From: an uncultured Clostridia bacterium
GTDB lineage: Bacteria > Bacillota > Clostridia > Christensenellales > Borkfalkiaceae
NCBI GenBank assembly: GCA_947174175.1
Contig: CAMWHW010000004.1
Coordinates: 1-14,780 of the forward strand
Direction: 5' to 3'
Length of the DNA stretch: 14,780 nt
Part shown: in pieces, positions 1 to 7,423 of the stretch
Layout of the letters: each line of letters begins with the position of its first letter
Position numbering within the stretch: the stretch's first letter is position 1
Notes under the pieces: generated by a model
Database searches by the model: none
What the model was told of the DNA's origin: nothing
Seen by the model: only the letters and a program-made list of their open reading frames with translations
Translations under genes and position numbers: made by a program

Positions 1-924
1 GTGCATAACGCCGTACCGCGTGAACTCGGCGTTTTTCAGCGCGGGTATCATTGAAAACACCCTCTTCTGTTCGCCGAATTTCAAGTTGGTCTGACAGCCT
101 ACCAGATTGTAAGTCGTGCCGTCCTTGTCTTCCTTCCTCAGCTGCAAAACGGCGTAAAATTTATTGCCGTCCTTGTCGCGCAGTCCCACCGGCTTGAACG
201 GTCCGAAACGCAGAGTGTCCGCGCCGCGCGCCGCCATAATTTCCAGCGGCATGCAGCCTTCGAAAATTTCACGCTTTTCAAACGAATGAAGCTGTGCGCG
301 CTCGGCGTTTACAAGCTCGTAAACGAACTCCTCGTACTGCTCCTTATCCATGGGGCAGTTTAAATAATCGTCGCCGCCTTTGCCGTATCTGTCGCCGAAA
401 AAGGCGCAGTTCATATCCACGCTTTCGCGCGTTACTATGGGTGCGGACGCGTCGTAAAAGTGAAGCGCTCCGCCCAGCTTGTTCTTTATATCCTCCGCAA
501 GCGCGTTGCACGTAAGCGGACCGGTTGCGATTATGCACGGCTCTTCGGGAATTGCCGTGACCTCGCCGCAAAAAATTTCAATATTTTCGTGCGCTTTAAG
601 CTTCTCGGTTATGAACGCCGAAAACTTGTCCCTGTCGACTGCAAGCGCGCCGCCCGCGGGTATGCGCGCATCTTTCGCCGCCTGCATTGTCAGCGAGCCT
701 ATCCGCCGCATCTCTTCCTTTAAAAGTCCGCACGCGTTGGAGTATGCGTCCGCCCCTTTTAAGGAGTTGGAGCACACCAGTTCGCCGAAGTTTTGCGAGG
801 AGTGCGCGGGCGTAAAACTATTCGGCTTGATATCGTAAAGCTCCACCTTAACGCCGTGAGCCGCAAGGTAATATGCCGCCTCCGCGCCTGCAAGTCCCGC
901 GCCTATAACTTTAACCCTGTTCAT
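1..924 (-). CDS. trmFO: TrmFO, folate-dependent tRNA (uracil-54-C5)-methyltransferase, 3' end cut by window edge
   Basis: This is a flavoprotein that makes ribothymidine at position 54 of the tRNA T-loop, using methylenetetrahydrofolate as carbon donor and FADH2 as reductant. An open frame of 308 codons runs from an ATG at 924 to base 1 without a stop. The family is usually about 435-445 residues, so roughly the last 130 lie outside. The N-terminus has the dinucleotide-binding loop VIGAGLAGAEAA (residues 6-17) and the family signature ELVCSNSLKG (about 50-59). Later stretches include CPMDKEQYEEF, GCMPLEIMAARGADTLRFGP and the VGCQTNLKFGEQKRVF region. An AAGGA sequence lies just before the ATG. 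The start overlaps the end of topA by 14 bases, so the two are probably translationally coupled as the tail of a comM-dprA-topA-trmFO operon. The topA-trmFO adjacency is typical of Firmicutes. Confidence 0.95.
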   Translation of the reverse strand, partial: MNRVKVIGAGLAGAEAAYYLAAHGVKVELYDIKPNSFTPAHSSQNFGELVCSNSLKGADAYSNACGLLKEEMRRIGSLTMQAAKDARIPAGGALAVDRDKFSAFITEKLKAHENIEIFCGEVTAIPEEPCIIATGPLTCNALAEDIKNKLGGALHFYDASAPIVTRESVDMNCAFFGDRYGKGGDDYLNCPMDKEQYEEFVYELVNAERAQLHSFEKREIFEGCMPLEIMAARGADTLRFGPFKPVGLRDKDGNKFYAVLQLRKEDKDGTTYNLVGCQTNLKFGEQKRVFSMIPALKNAEFTRYGVMH

Positions 925-3244
925 CTTCCTTGGGTGCGGGTGCGGAATAATCGCAGTCTTTTTCGGAGCACTTCAACGAATTGCCGCGCTTGACCACGTA
1001 GCCCTTGCCGCACTTGGGGCACTTGTCGCCCGTGGGGATATCCCAGCTTAAAAATTTGCACTCGGGATAACCCGTGCAGCCGTAATATATCTTGCCGTTT
1101 TTGGAGCGCATACGGCGCATAGGCTTGCCGCACTCGGGGCACTTACCGTCGATGTGCTCGCCCTGGCGCGCGTTGCCGTCGGGCTTGTTGACGGGCTGTT
1201 TGGCGCCGCAAGAAGGGCACTCGAAATAGTTGCCGTACTTACCCTTTTTTATGAACATAAAGCTACCGCATTCGTGGCACTTCTCTTCGGTTATCTTGAC
1301 GTCGATAGGCAGTATCGCCGAACATTCGGGGTAGTTGGGGCAGGCAAGGAATTTGCCGTACTTACCGCTCTTGACCACCATATTCGCGCCGCACTTGGGA
1401 CAGCGCACGTCGGAAATTTCCACCTCGCTTTCGCTGACTATGTTAGAGCACTTGGGATAGTTGGAGCACGCAAGATACTTGCCGTACTTGCCCATGCGCC
1501 TTATCATAACGCTTCCGCACTTTTCGCACTTTATGTCCGTTTCCTCGTCGCCGTCGCACGCCGCGGTGCGCAGCTTTTCGGCAAACGAAGGATAGAAGTC
1601 GGAAATTATCTTGTGCCAGTCGACGCCGCCCTCCTCGATTTTATCCAGCTCCTCTTCCATCTTGGCGGTGAAGTCGACGTCCATAATATCGGTGAAATAG
1701 TGCACCAGCACGTCGGTTATCTTATACGCAACGTCGGTGGGCACCATATATTTGCCGTCCTTTTCCACGTACTTGCGCTTGGTTAAAACGGAGATTATCG
1801 AAGCGTAGGTAGAAGGTCTGCCTATTCCCCTTTCGTCCATCGCCTTTACAAGCGACGCGTCGGTGTAGCGCAGGGGCGGACGGGTGAATTTCTGTTCGCT
1901 GGAAAGCGAAGTCAAATCGAGCTTGTCGCCCTCGTTGAGCGGGGGTAAAAGCTTGCCGCTCTCCTCTTCGTCGTTCTCGCCAGACTGCGCCTGCTGATAG
2001 GCGGCGGTAAAGCCCGCGAACAGCACGGTCTTGCCGCTCGCCTTAAAGACGTAACCCGCGCTGGTCGCCTCAACCTGCATCGAATTGTACTGCGCCTCCG
2101 CCATCTGCGAAGCGACGAAACGGTCGTAAATAAGCTTGTATATATTGTAGTGTTTCTTGTCCAGATACTGCTTTACGCTTGCGGGGGTGACTTCCAGGTT
2201 TATGGGGCGGATAGCCTCGTGCGCGTCCTGTGCGCCCTTTTTGGTAGCGTAATAGTTGGGCTTTTCTGGCACGAAGTCCTTGCCGAAAGTGCGCTCGATA
2301 AATTCCAGCGCGCTCTTCTGCGCCTCTGCCGCAATGCGCACGGAGTCCGTTCTAATATAGGTTATAAGCGCGATATGGTCGCCGCCCACTTCCATACCTT
2401 CGTACAGATGCTGTGCAACCAGCATGGTTTCGGGCGAGGACATTCCGAACTTGTTGGAAGCGTCCTGCTGTAAGGACGAGGTCGTGAAAGGCGCGGGCGC
2501 GTGCTGTTTGCTTACGCCGCTCTTGACCTTGGTGACGACGAAACTGCCGCCCTTTATTTCCGCCTCCGCCTTTGCCGCGTCCTCCGCGGTAAGCGATTTT
2601 CCGCTCTTCTTTAACTGGTAAACCGCCTTAAAGGGCGCATATTTGGCGGGCAAATCGCGCAGCTGCGCCGTAAGCGTGTAATATTCCTCGGGAACGAACG
2701 CCGTAATCTCGCGTTCTCTGTCTACGATTAAGCGCAGAGCGACCGACTGAACGCGCCCTGCGGAAAGTCCGTCCTGAATACGGTTGTTCAGAAAAGGCGA
2801 AAGCTTGTAGCCCACCAGTCTGTCGAGTACGCGCCTTGCCTGCTGCGCGTCGACCAGATTGTAGTCTATCTTTCTCGGGCTCTTCAACGCGTTCTGCACC
2901 GCGCGCGGAGATATTTCGTTGAACTCCACTCTGTTCGCGCCGTCGGGGTCCATACCCAGAACGGTCTGCAAATGCCAGCTTATCGCCTCGCCCTCGCGGT
3001 CGGGGTCGGTTGCAAGATAGACGCGGTCCGCCTTCTTCGCCTCGTCGGTCAGTCTTTTAATGACGTCCTTTTTGTTGGGCGTTATCTCGTAATGCGGCTC
3101 GAAGTTCTCGGTTATCTTTACGCCGAGAGTCTTTTCGGGCAAATCCCTTACGTGTCCGCCCGAAGCGTCCACGCGGAACTTTCCCTTTAAATATTTGGAA
3201 ATGGTTTTTGCCTTGGAAGGCGATTCTACAATAATCAGATCCAT
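911..3244 (-). CDS. topA: DNA topoisomerase I (type IA) with five C-terminal zinc modules
   Basis: This enzyme relaxes negative supercoils by cutting one strand through a 5'-phosphotyrosine link. I chose the ATG at 3244 (777 aa). A GTG nine bases upstream (3253) keeps the frame open, but the AGGTG at 3251-3255 sits six bases before the ATG and the GTG has no ribosome binding site of its own. The Toprim domain begins IIVESPSKAKT (Glu7) and carries the acidic DPDRE triad (Asp80, Asp82, Glu84). The active-site tyrosine is Tyr296 in ITYIRTDS. GIGRPSTYA follows near 476-484. The C-terminus has five four-cysteine modules at about 573-599, 615-641, 656-679, 702-729 and 742-764. The first two share a GKYGK(Y/F)LAC-NYP-C pattern and the third a shorter GKYG-containing form. 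At 777 residues it is longer than Bacillus TopA (about 690), mostly through this tail. It sits 16 bases after dprA and overlaps trmFO. Confidence 0.97.
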   Translation of the reverse strand: MDLIIVESPSKAKTISKYLKGKFRVDASGGHVRDLPEKTLGVKITENFEPHYEITPNKKDVIKRLTDEAKKADRVYLATDPDREGEAISWHLQTVLGMDPDGANRVEFNEISPRAVQNALKSPRKIDYNLVDAQQARRVLDRLVGYKLSPFLNNRIQDGLSAGRVQSVALRLIVDREREITAFVPEEYYTLTAQLRDLPAKYAPFKAVYQLKKSGKSLTAEDAAKAEAEIKGGSFVVTKVKSGVSKQHAPAPFTTSSLQQDASNKFGMSSPETMLVAQHLYEGMEVGGDHIALITYIRTDSVRIAAEAQKSALEFIERTFGKDFVPEKPNYYATKKGAQDAHEAIRPINLEVTPASVKQYLDKKHYNIYKLIYDRFVASQMAEAQYNSMQVEATSAGYVFKASGKTVLFAGFTAAYQQAQSGENDEEESGKLLPPLNEGDKLDLTSLSSEQKFTRPPLRYTDASLVKAMDERGIGRPSTYASIISVLTKRKYVEKDGKYMVPTDVAYKITDVLVHYFTDIMDVDFTAKMEEELDKIEEGGVDWHKIISDFYPSFAEKLRTAACDGDEETDIKCEKCGSVMIRRMGKYGKYLACSNYPKCSNIVSESEVEISDVRCPKCGANMVVKSGKYGKFLACPNYPECSAILPIDVKITEEKCHECGSFMFIKKGKYGNYFECPSCGAKQPVNKPDGNARQGEHIDGKCPECGKPMRRMRSKNGKIYYGCTGYPECKFLSWDIPTGDKCPKCGKGYVVKRGNSLKCSEKDCDYSAPAPKEDEQG

Positions 3245-3260
3245 ATCATTCACCTATATT

Positions 3261-4334
3261 TTATATTGCGGCAAACGAGTTGCCGCCCGTTCTTATTATC
3301 AGTCCCTTTATTTCCATAAGCGAGCACAGCGTAAGCGCTTCCGCAAGCGAAGTGCCCAGTGCCGCGGCTATCTTTTCCGCGTGCGTTTCGCCCTGCTCTT
3401 TTAAAAGCTTATAGACTATTTTTTCGTCGCCGTCAAGCTCCGGCGCGCTCTTCTTACTTTCGCCCGTCTGTATGCCGAGAACGCTCAGTATATCCGACGC
3501 GCGGTCGCATAGATACGCCCCGCTCTTTATAAGATTGTTACAGCCCGCGCCCGAAGGCACGCCCACTCCGTAGGGAAACGCAAAGACGTCCCTGGAATAG
3601 TTCGCCGCGTACGAAGCCGTGGACAGCGCGCCGCTCTTTTCCGCGGCGGACACTACAAGCACTCCTTCCGAAAGCCCCGCTATCACGCGGTTGCGGAGTA
3701 AAAACGTGTGCCTTTGCACCCTGGTCGACGGCGGGAACTCGCTTATCGACAAACCGTTTTGCTCCACCTTTCTCAACAGGTCTGCGTTCGCCGCTCCGCT
3801 GTGCGAATGACCGCCGGGCAGCACGCAGATTATATTTCCGCTTTTCAGCGCTCCCTTAGCCGCCGCGCTGTCCGCGCCGTCCGCTACGCCCGTTACTATC
3901 GTAAGATTTTTCGAAAGTTCCGCGCATATCGATTTGCATGCTTCGGTCATCTGTGCCGTTGTCTTGCGCGAGCCGACCACCGCAAACGCGCGGGTTGCAA
4001 GCAGCGCTCCGTTGCCCTTCAAATAGAGCACCAGCGGCGGCACGGGAATATGTTTAAGCAATTCGGGATAGTCCTCGCTCTTTACCGTCACGCACCGCAC
4101 TCCCTTTTTGTCGAGGGCGGCAAACACTTTGCCGCGGTAGGTTTGGTCACGGAATTTTTCCCTTATTTTATTATATACTCCGCCGTCAAGCGTTTTAATC
4201 AGCGCCTCGGCATATTTTTGCCCGTCGTCCGTTTCGCCGTTTTCGGAAGCAAGCAGCAGCTTTTTCTGTTTGTAGTTGAGTTCGGCTATGCTGTCCGCGA
4301 CTATCAGGTCGGTTTCGCTTTTAGTGTAATTCAT
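3261..4334 (-). CDS. dprA: DprA/Smf, DNA-processing protein (RecA loader), divergent
   Basis: DprA binds single-stranded DNA taken up during transformation and loads RecA on it. In species without competence its role is unclear. The 357-aa product has a Rossmann-like core at about 112-270: AFAVVGSRKTT (116-126), TIVTGVADGADSAAAKGAL (145-163), SEFPPSTRVQRHTFLLRNRVIAG (198-220) and GCNNLIKSGA (264-273). A DprA-type winged helix follows at about 300-357, with LIIRTGGNSF near the end. The second motif departs from the usual SG-A-GID-AH-GAL form, and the usual YP-x-N segment after the glycine turn is replaced by a His/Ser/Ala-rich stretch (174-183). The first 100 residues are weakly conserved. The ATG overlaps the comM stop by four bases (ATGA), so translation is probably coupled. 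Being between comM and topA supports the call. Confidence 0.93.
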   Translation of the reverse strand: MNYTKSETDLIVADSIAELNYKQKKLLLASENGETDDGQKYAEALIKTLDGGVYNKIREKFRDQTYRGKVFAALDKKGVRCVTVKSEDYPELLKHIPVPPLVLYLKGNGALLATRAFAVVGSRKTTAQMTEACKSICAELSKNLTIVTGVADGADSAAAKGALKSGNIICVLPGGHSHSGAANADLLRKVEQNGLSISEFPPSTRVQRHTFLLRNRVIAGLSEGVLVVSAAEKSGALSTASYAANYSRDVFAFPYGVGVPSGAGCNNLIKSGAYLCDRASDILSVLGIQTGESKKSAPELDGDEKIVYKLLKEQGETHAEKIAAALGTSLAEALTLCSLMEIKGLIIRTGGNSFAAI

Positions 4335-5860
4335 CTTTCCGCCGTGCTGTCGAAGTTTCTATACGACGTCGCTTCGAGTATATGCTTGGGCTTAATGGTT
4401 TCCGAGCAGTCCAGATCTGCGATAGTGCGCGCGACCTTGATTATTCTCGAACGCGCTCTTGCGGAAAGATTGAGTCTTTCGAACGCGGCGCGCAATATGC
4501 TTTCGCACTCGGGGGATAAACGGCAGTATTCCTTTATCTGCCTCTCGCCCATATCGGCGTTGACGGTCACACCCTCTTCGTTCAGAAAACGCTCGCGCTG
4601 AATCGCTCTCGCGCGCTCCACGCGCTTTTTGACTTCCGCACTCGGCTCGCCGTCGCTGCCGCCCGCAAGCTCCTCGTATTTTACTCCGTCCACTTCGACC
4701 TGCAAATCTATTCTGTCAAGAAGCGGACCGGAAATCTTGCCGCGGTATTTTCGTATCTGCGCGGGCGTACACGTACACGTCTTTTCCTTGGAGCCGAAGT
4801 TGCCGCACGGGCAGGGGTTCATGCTCGCGCACAGAATGAAGTCCGCGGGGAAGGTCACAGCGCCGCCCGCTCTGGCTATGGTTATCTTTCCGTCCTCCAA
4901 CGGCTGGCGCAACGCTTCCAGCGCGCCGCGAGTATATTCGGGCAGCTCGTCTAAAAAGAGCACACCACGGTGCGCCTTGGAAATTTCGCCCGCCTTTATC
5001 TTGGAGTTTCCGCCTCCGCACAGCGAAACGGTGGTTGCCGTGTGGTGGGGCGTACGGAAGGGTCGCAGCGATGCAATTCCGTCCTCGCCCAGTTCACCCG
5101 AAACCGAAAGTATTTTGGTAACTTCCAAAGCTTCCTCGAAAGTCATATCGGGCATAATGGTGGGTATGCACCGCGCAAGCATGGTCTTGCCCGTACCGGG
5201 AGGGCCCGACAAAAGCACGTTATGTCCGCCCGCAACGGCTATTTCCAGCGCGCGCTTGGCAACCGCCTGTCCGCGCACCAGCGACAAATCGCAGTTATAG
5301 GATGAGCGCCGTTTTGCCGCCTCGAAGCTGCGCACCTGCACGGGCTCGAAGGGCGCGCCGCTTAAAAAGTCGAACGCTTCCCTTAAAGACTTTAACGCAT
5401 AAACTTGTATACCCTCGATATAGCTTGCCTCGTTGGCATTGCCGAAGGGCACTATGAACTTTTTAAAGCCCTTGCTCTTTGCCGAGATGAGGACGGGAAG
5501 TATGCCCGTCACAGCGCGCAAGCCGCCGTCCAAAGCAAGCTCGCCAAGCATAACCACGCCGTCGGTGTCCGCCTTTAACTGCTCGCTTGCAACCAGCAGG
5601 GATATGGCGATGGGCAGGTCGTACTGACTGCCTTCCTTTTTGATGTCCGCGGGCGCAAGGTTGACGGTTATTTTGTTGACGGGGAAGCGGAGCGAGCTGT
5701 TGCGTATTGCGGAAAACACCCTCTCCTTGCTCTCCTTTACGGCGGTATCGGGAAGCCCGACCAGCTCGTAGGAGACCATACCCTTGTTTATATCCGTTTC
5801 AACTTCCACCGGCACGCCGTCCAGCCCGACCACCGTGTAACTTGCAATCTTGGATAACAT
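4331..5860 (-). CDS. comM: ComM/YifB family AAA+ ATPase (Mg-chelatase-like)
   Basis: This is a 509-aa AAA+ ATPase of the YifB/ComM family. In Vibrio and others ComM is a hexameric helicase that promotes branch migration during natural transformation; in Firmicutes the role is less tested. The N-terminal 170 residues form the Lon-protease-like ChlI domain (YELVGLPDTAVKES at 31-44). The ATPase core has Walker A GPPGTGKT (219-226), the RPFRTPHHTAT motif (266-276), Walker B GVLFLDELPE (299-308) and a cysteine-rich insert with NPCPCGNFG (348-356) and CTCTP (362-366). The C-terminal Mg-chelatase domain contains LSARARSRIIKVARTIADL (465-483). An AGAGG lies about ten bases before the ATG. The gene begins only 22 bases past the rplS terminator and overlaps dprA by four bases, which suggests joint expression with a second DNA-uptake gene. 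Confidence 0.95.
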   Translation of the reverse strand: MLSKIASYTVVGLDGVPVEVETDINKGMVSYELVGLPDTAVKESKERVFSAIRNSSLRFPVNKITVNLAPADIKKEGSQYDLPIAISLLVASEQLKADTDGVVMLGELALDGGLRAVTGILPVLISAKSKGFKKFIVPFGNANEASYIEGIQVYALKSLREAFDFLSGAPFEPVQVRSFEAAKRRSSYNCDLSLVRGQAVAKRALEIAVAGGHNVLLSGPPGTGKTMLARCIPTIMPDMTFEEALEVTKILSVSGELGEDGIASLRPFRTPHHTATTVSLCGGGNSKIKAGEISKAHRGVLFLDELPEYTRGALEALRQPLEDGKITIARAGGAVTFPADFILCASMNPCPCGNFGSKEKTCTCTPAQIRKYRGKISGPLLDRIDLQVEVDGVKYEELAGGSDGEPSAEVKKRVERARAIQRERFLNEEGVTVNADMGERQIKEYCRLSPECESILRAAFERLNLSARARSRIIKVARTIADLDCSETIKPKHILEATSYRNFDSTAER

Positions 5861-5882
5861 TAGTGAAAACCTCTGACAAATG

Positions 5883-5906
5883 AAAAACTCCCGCGCGTGG
5901 CGGGAG
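5883..5906 (-). terminator. Rho-independent terminator of rplS
   Basis: Read on the minus strand, CTCCCGC and GCGGGAG form a 7-bp GC-rich stem around a five-base loop (stem arms 5900-5906 and 5888-5894), followed by TTTTT (5883-5887). It lies nine bases after the rplS stop codon. Its end is 22 bases before the comM start, so comM expression needs read-through or a promoter inside rplS. Confidence 0.85.
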
Positions 5907-5915
5907 CTTATTTAA

Positions 5916-6260
5916 TTATCTTATTTCCTGTATCTTAGCAGCCTTACCGGTCAGCCCTCTCAGATAGTAGAGCTTAGCTCTTCTTACCTTACCCTTCTTG
6001 ACTACCGCGATGGACGCGATTTTGGGAGAGTGAACGGGGAAGGTTCTTTCCACGCCTACGCCGAAAGATAAGCGGCGGACGGTGAAGCTTTCTCTTATAC
6101 CGCCGTGCTTCTTTGCGATTACAACGCCTTCGAAGTTCTGAATTCTTTCCTTCGTACCTTCGATAACCTTAAAGCCGACCCTTACGGTGTCGCCTACGTT
6201 GAACGCGGGAACGCTTTCCTTCATTCCTTCCTTTTCAATGGCTTCTATCAACTTACTCAT
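5916..6260 (-). CDS. rplS: 50S ribosomal protein L19
   Basis: L19 is a large-subunit protein at the interface with the 30S subunit. The 114-aa product matches the family over its whole length: [25 protein letters not shown] (23-48), [23 protein letters not shown] (59-81) and [21 protein letters not shown] (89-109). The ATG at 6260 is preceded by a strong ribosome binding site, GGAGG at about 6272-6276. In Bacillus rplS sits directly after trmD; here it comes after yraN, with its own promoter and structured leader, and ends in a terminator. It looks like a single-gene transcription unit that can also receive read-through from yraN. Confidence 0.98.
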   Translation of the reverse strand: MSKLIEAIEKEGMKESVPAFNVGDTVRVGFKVIEGTKERIQNFEGVVIAKKHGGIRESFTVRRLSFGVGVERTFPVHSPKIASIAVVKKGKVRRAKLYYLRGLTGKAAKIQEIR

Positions 6261-6281
6261 TTTGACTTTTCCTCCGATTAA

Positions 6282-6323
6282 CCAAGTATTCGTGCGGCGC
6301 TTTTGTCGTAGCGGAATACCCGA
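6282..6323 (-). promoter_or_regulatory. Structured 5' leader of rplS (candidate L19 leader)
   Basis: On the minus strand an outer helix pairs GTATTC (6314-6319) with GAATAC (6286-6291). G-U and C-G pairs extend it toward 6323/6282. Inside it, CGCT (6310-6313 on the complementary strand) pairs with AGCG (6298-6301) around an eight-base loop, leaving an asymmetric internal bulge (6292-6297). The element lies between the predicted transcription start near 6359 and the rplS ribosome binding site. Firmicutes are known to have an autoregulatory L19 leader RNA in this position. I infer membership from place and shape, not from a model match. Confidence 0.45.
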
Positions 6324-6365
6324 AGTCTTTTAAATTTTTATTTGCTTTTTTGCGATTGCCATACT

Positions 6366-6394
6366 ATCTTAGCAAACGGAAATTAAAAATGCAA
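6366..6394 (-). promoter_or_regulatory. Sigma-A promoter of rplS (extended -10)
   Basis: Minus strand: -35 TTGCAT (6389-6394), 17-base spacer, -10 TAAGAT (6366-6371) preceded by TG one base before the hexamer. The predicted start is near 6359, giving a leader of about 100 bases before the rplS ATG. Confidence 0.6.
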
Positions 6395-6458
6395 CTATTT
6401 TTATAGGGTGTATCGCAAATTTCACAAAACAAATTTTCCACCGCTTTTTAATCGCCTA

Positions 6459-6478
6459 TATATAATATGTATTATATA
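6459..6478. repeat. 20-bp AT-only palindrome downstream of yraN
   Basis: Two perfect 9-bp arms, TATATAATA and TATTATATA, flank a two-base centre. It begins seven bases after the yraN stop codon on the minus strand. It is not GC-rich and has no following T-run of the terminator type, so it is a weak hairpin or a possible protein-binding palindrome. Confidence 0.4.
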
Positions 6479-6484
6479 AAACCA

Positions 6485-6835
6485 TTAATAGAAAGCATTT
6501 TCTATGTGGTTCACGCCCGCTCTCGTAACCTCGATAACGTCGAAACGCACGGTGCAATCTATCTCCCTGTGAACGAAATAGTAACGCACGCAATTTTTGT
6601 AGCGCTGCATACGCTTTTTATCCACCGCCTGACCGGGCGTGCCGAAATAGTCGCTGGAACGAGTCTTTACCTCGATAAAGGCAAGCACGCCGTCCTGCTC
6701 GGCAATTATATCCACCTCGCCGAACGGGCATCTGTAATTGCGTTCGATTATTTTATATCCGCACTTTTCCAGATAGTCCGCCGCCTTGCTTTCGCCCGCA
6801 AAACCGAGCCTTCTCTTCTCTCCGTTTATTGCCAT
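6485..6835 (-). CDS. yraN: YraN/UPF0102 family nuclease-fold protein
   Basis: This 116-aa protein belongs to the YraN (UPF0102) family, small proteins with a PD-(D/E)xK nuclease fold whose cellular role is unsettled. The fold's residues are visible: Glu15 in GFAGESKAADYL, GEVDII with Asp42 (39-44), and the FIEVKTRSS core with Glu55 and Lys57 (53-61). G-A-VDKKRMQR (68-77) is also a family feature. Length is normal. The ATG overlaps the 3' end of rnhB by ten bases, so the two genes are probably translated together. rnhB-yraN adjacency is widespread. No strong terminator follows, only an AT palindrome, so transcription may continue toward rplS. Confidence 0.93.
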   Translation of the reverse strand: MAINGEKRRLGFAGESKAADYLEKCGYKIIERNYRCPFGEVDIIAEQDGVLAFIEVKTRSSDYFGTPGQAVDKKRMQRYKNCVRYYFVHREIDCTVRFDVIEVTRAGVNHIENAFY

Positions 6836-7422
6836 TTCTTGGTGAAACTCCTGCGGTGTATGGGCGTCAGACCGAACTGCTCAATCGCCTTTATGTGCGC
6901 CTGCGAGCCGTAGCCGACGTTGCTTTCGAAGCCGTACTGCGGATACTCCTTTGCGTAGTCTGCCATAAGCTTATCCCTGTAAACCTTTGCGATAATGGAA
7001 GCCGCGCCGATCGAATAGCTGAGCGCGTCGCCCTTGATTATCGACCTCTGCGGAATAGTTATATCCAAGGTCATATTGCCGTCGGTAAGCACGAAGTCGG
7101 GCGCAATTTCCAGACCCTCCACCGCGTTCTTCATACACAGCCTGGTTGCCTGCAAAATATTGATTTGGTCTATAATTTGCGGTTCGACGCGGCATATGCG
7201 GTAGGCAACCGCCTTATTTATTATGTTTTCGCTTAAAACTTCACGCTTTTTTGCGGAAAGCTTTTTGCTGTCGTCCACGCCCTCTATAAGCTCGTCAAGC
7301 GGCATTATTACGGCGGCGCACACCACGGGACCGGCAAGCGGACCTCTGCCCACCTCGTCCACTCCGCAAATATATTTACAGCCATTTTCAAGCAATTCTC
7401 TTTCGTATACTAACTTATCCAT
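6826..7422 (-). CDS. rnhB: Ribonuclease HII
   Basis: RNase HII cuts RNA in RNA-DNA hybrids and starts removal of single ribonucleotides built into DNA. The 198-aa product has the N-terminal signature ICGVDEVGRGPLAGPVV (18-34) with catalytic Asp22 and Glu23. The remaining acidic residues are Asp114 in VLTDGN and Asp132 in IIKGDALSYSIGAASIIAKV; the spacing matches the E. coli enzyme. DDSKKLSAKKRE (50-61) and NVGYGSQAHIKAI (168-180) are also family features. The start lies one base after the ylqF stop and overlaps yraN at the other end. The upstream sequence has no good ribosome binding site at normal distance, which points to translational coupling with ylqF. Confidence 0.97.
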   Translation of the reverse strand: MDKLVYERELLENGCKYICGVDEVGRGPLAGPVVCAAVIMPLDELIEGVDDSKKLSAKKREVLSENIINKAVAYRICRVEPQIIDQINILQATRLCMKNAVEGLEIAPDFVLTDGNMTLDITIPQRSIIKGDALSYSIGAASIIAKVYRDKLMADYAKEYPQYGFESNVGYGSQAHIKAIEQFGLTPIHRRSFTKKWQ

Positions 7423-7423
7423 T

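Noticed and set aside
1154..1786. 210-codon open frame on the plus strand inside topA
   Set aside because: It is antisense to the zinc-module part of topA; its composition (Ala, Val, Leu, Phe) mirrors the repeated Cys and Lys codons, and no start signals are present.
3708..4601. 297-codon open frame on the plus strand across dprA and comM
   Set aside because: It lies wholly opposite two genes with clear family motifs, its product is rich in Arg, His, Cys and Ala as expected for an antisense frame in GC-rich DNA, and it has no promoter or ribosome binding site.
4629..5300. 223-codon open frame on the plus strand inside comM
   Set aside because: It is opposite the AAA+ core of comM, is Ser/Pro-rich as expected for the complement, and matches no family.
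5932..5937. Extended -10-like TGCTAAGAT inside rplS that could drive comM
   Set aside because: It copies the rplS -10 sequence, but there is no -35 at proper distance, and the transcript would still have to pass the terminator.
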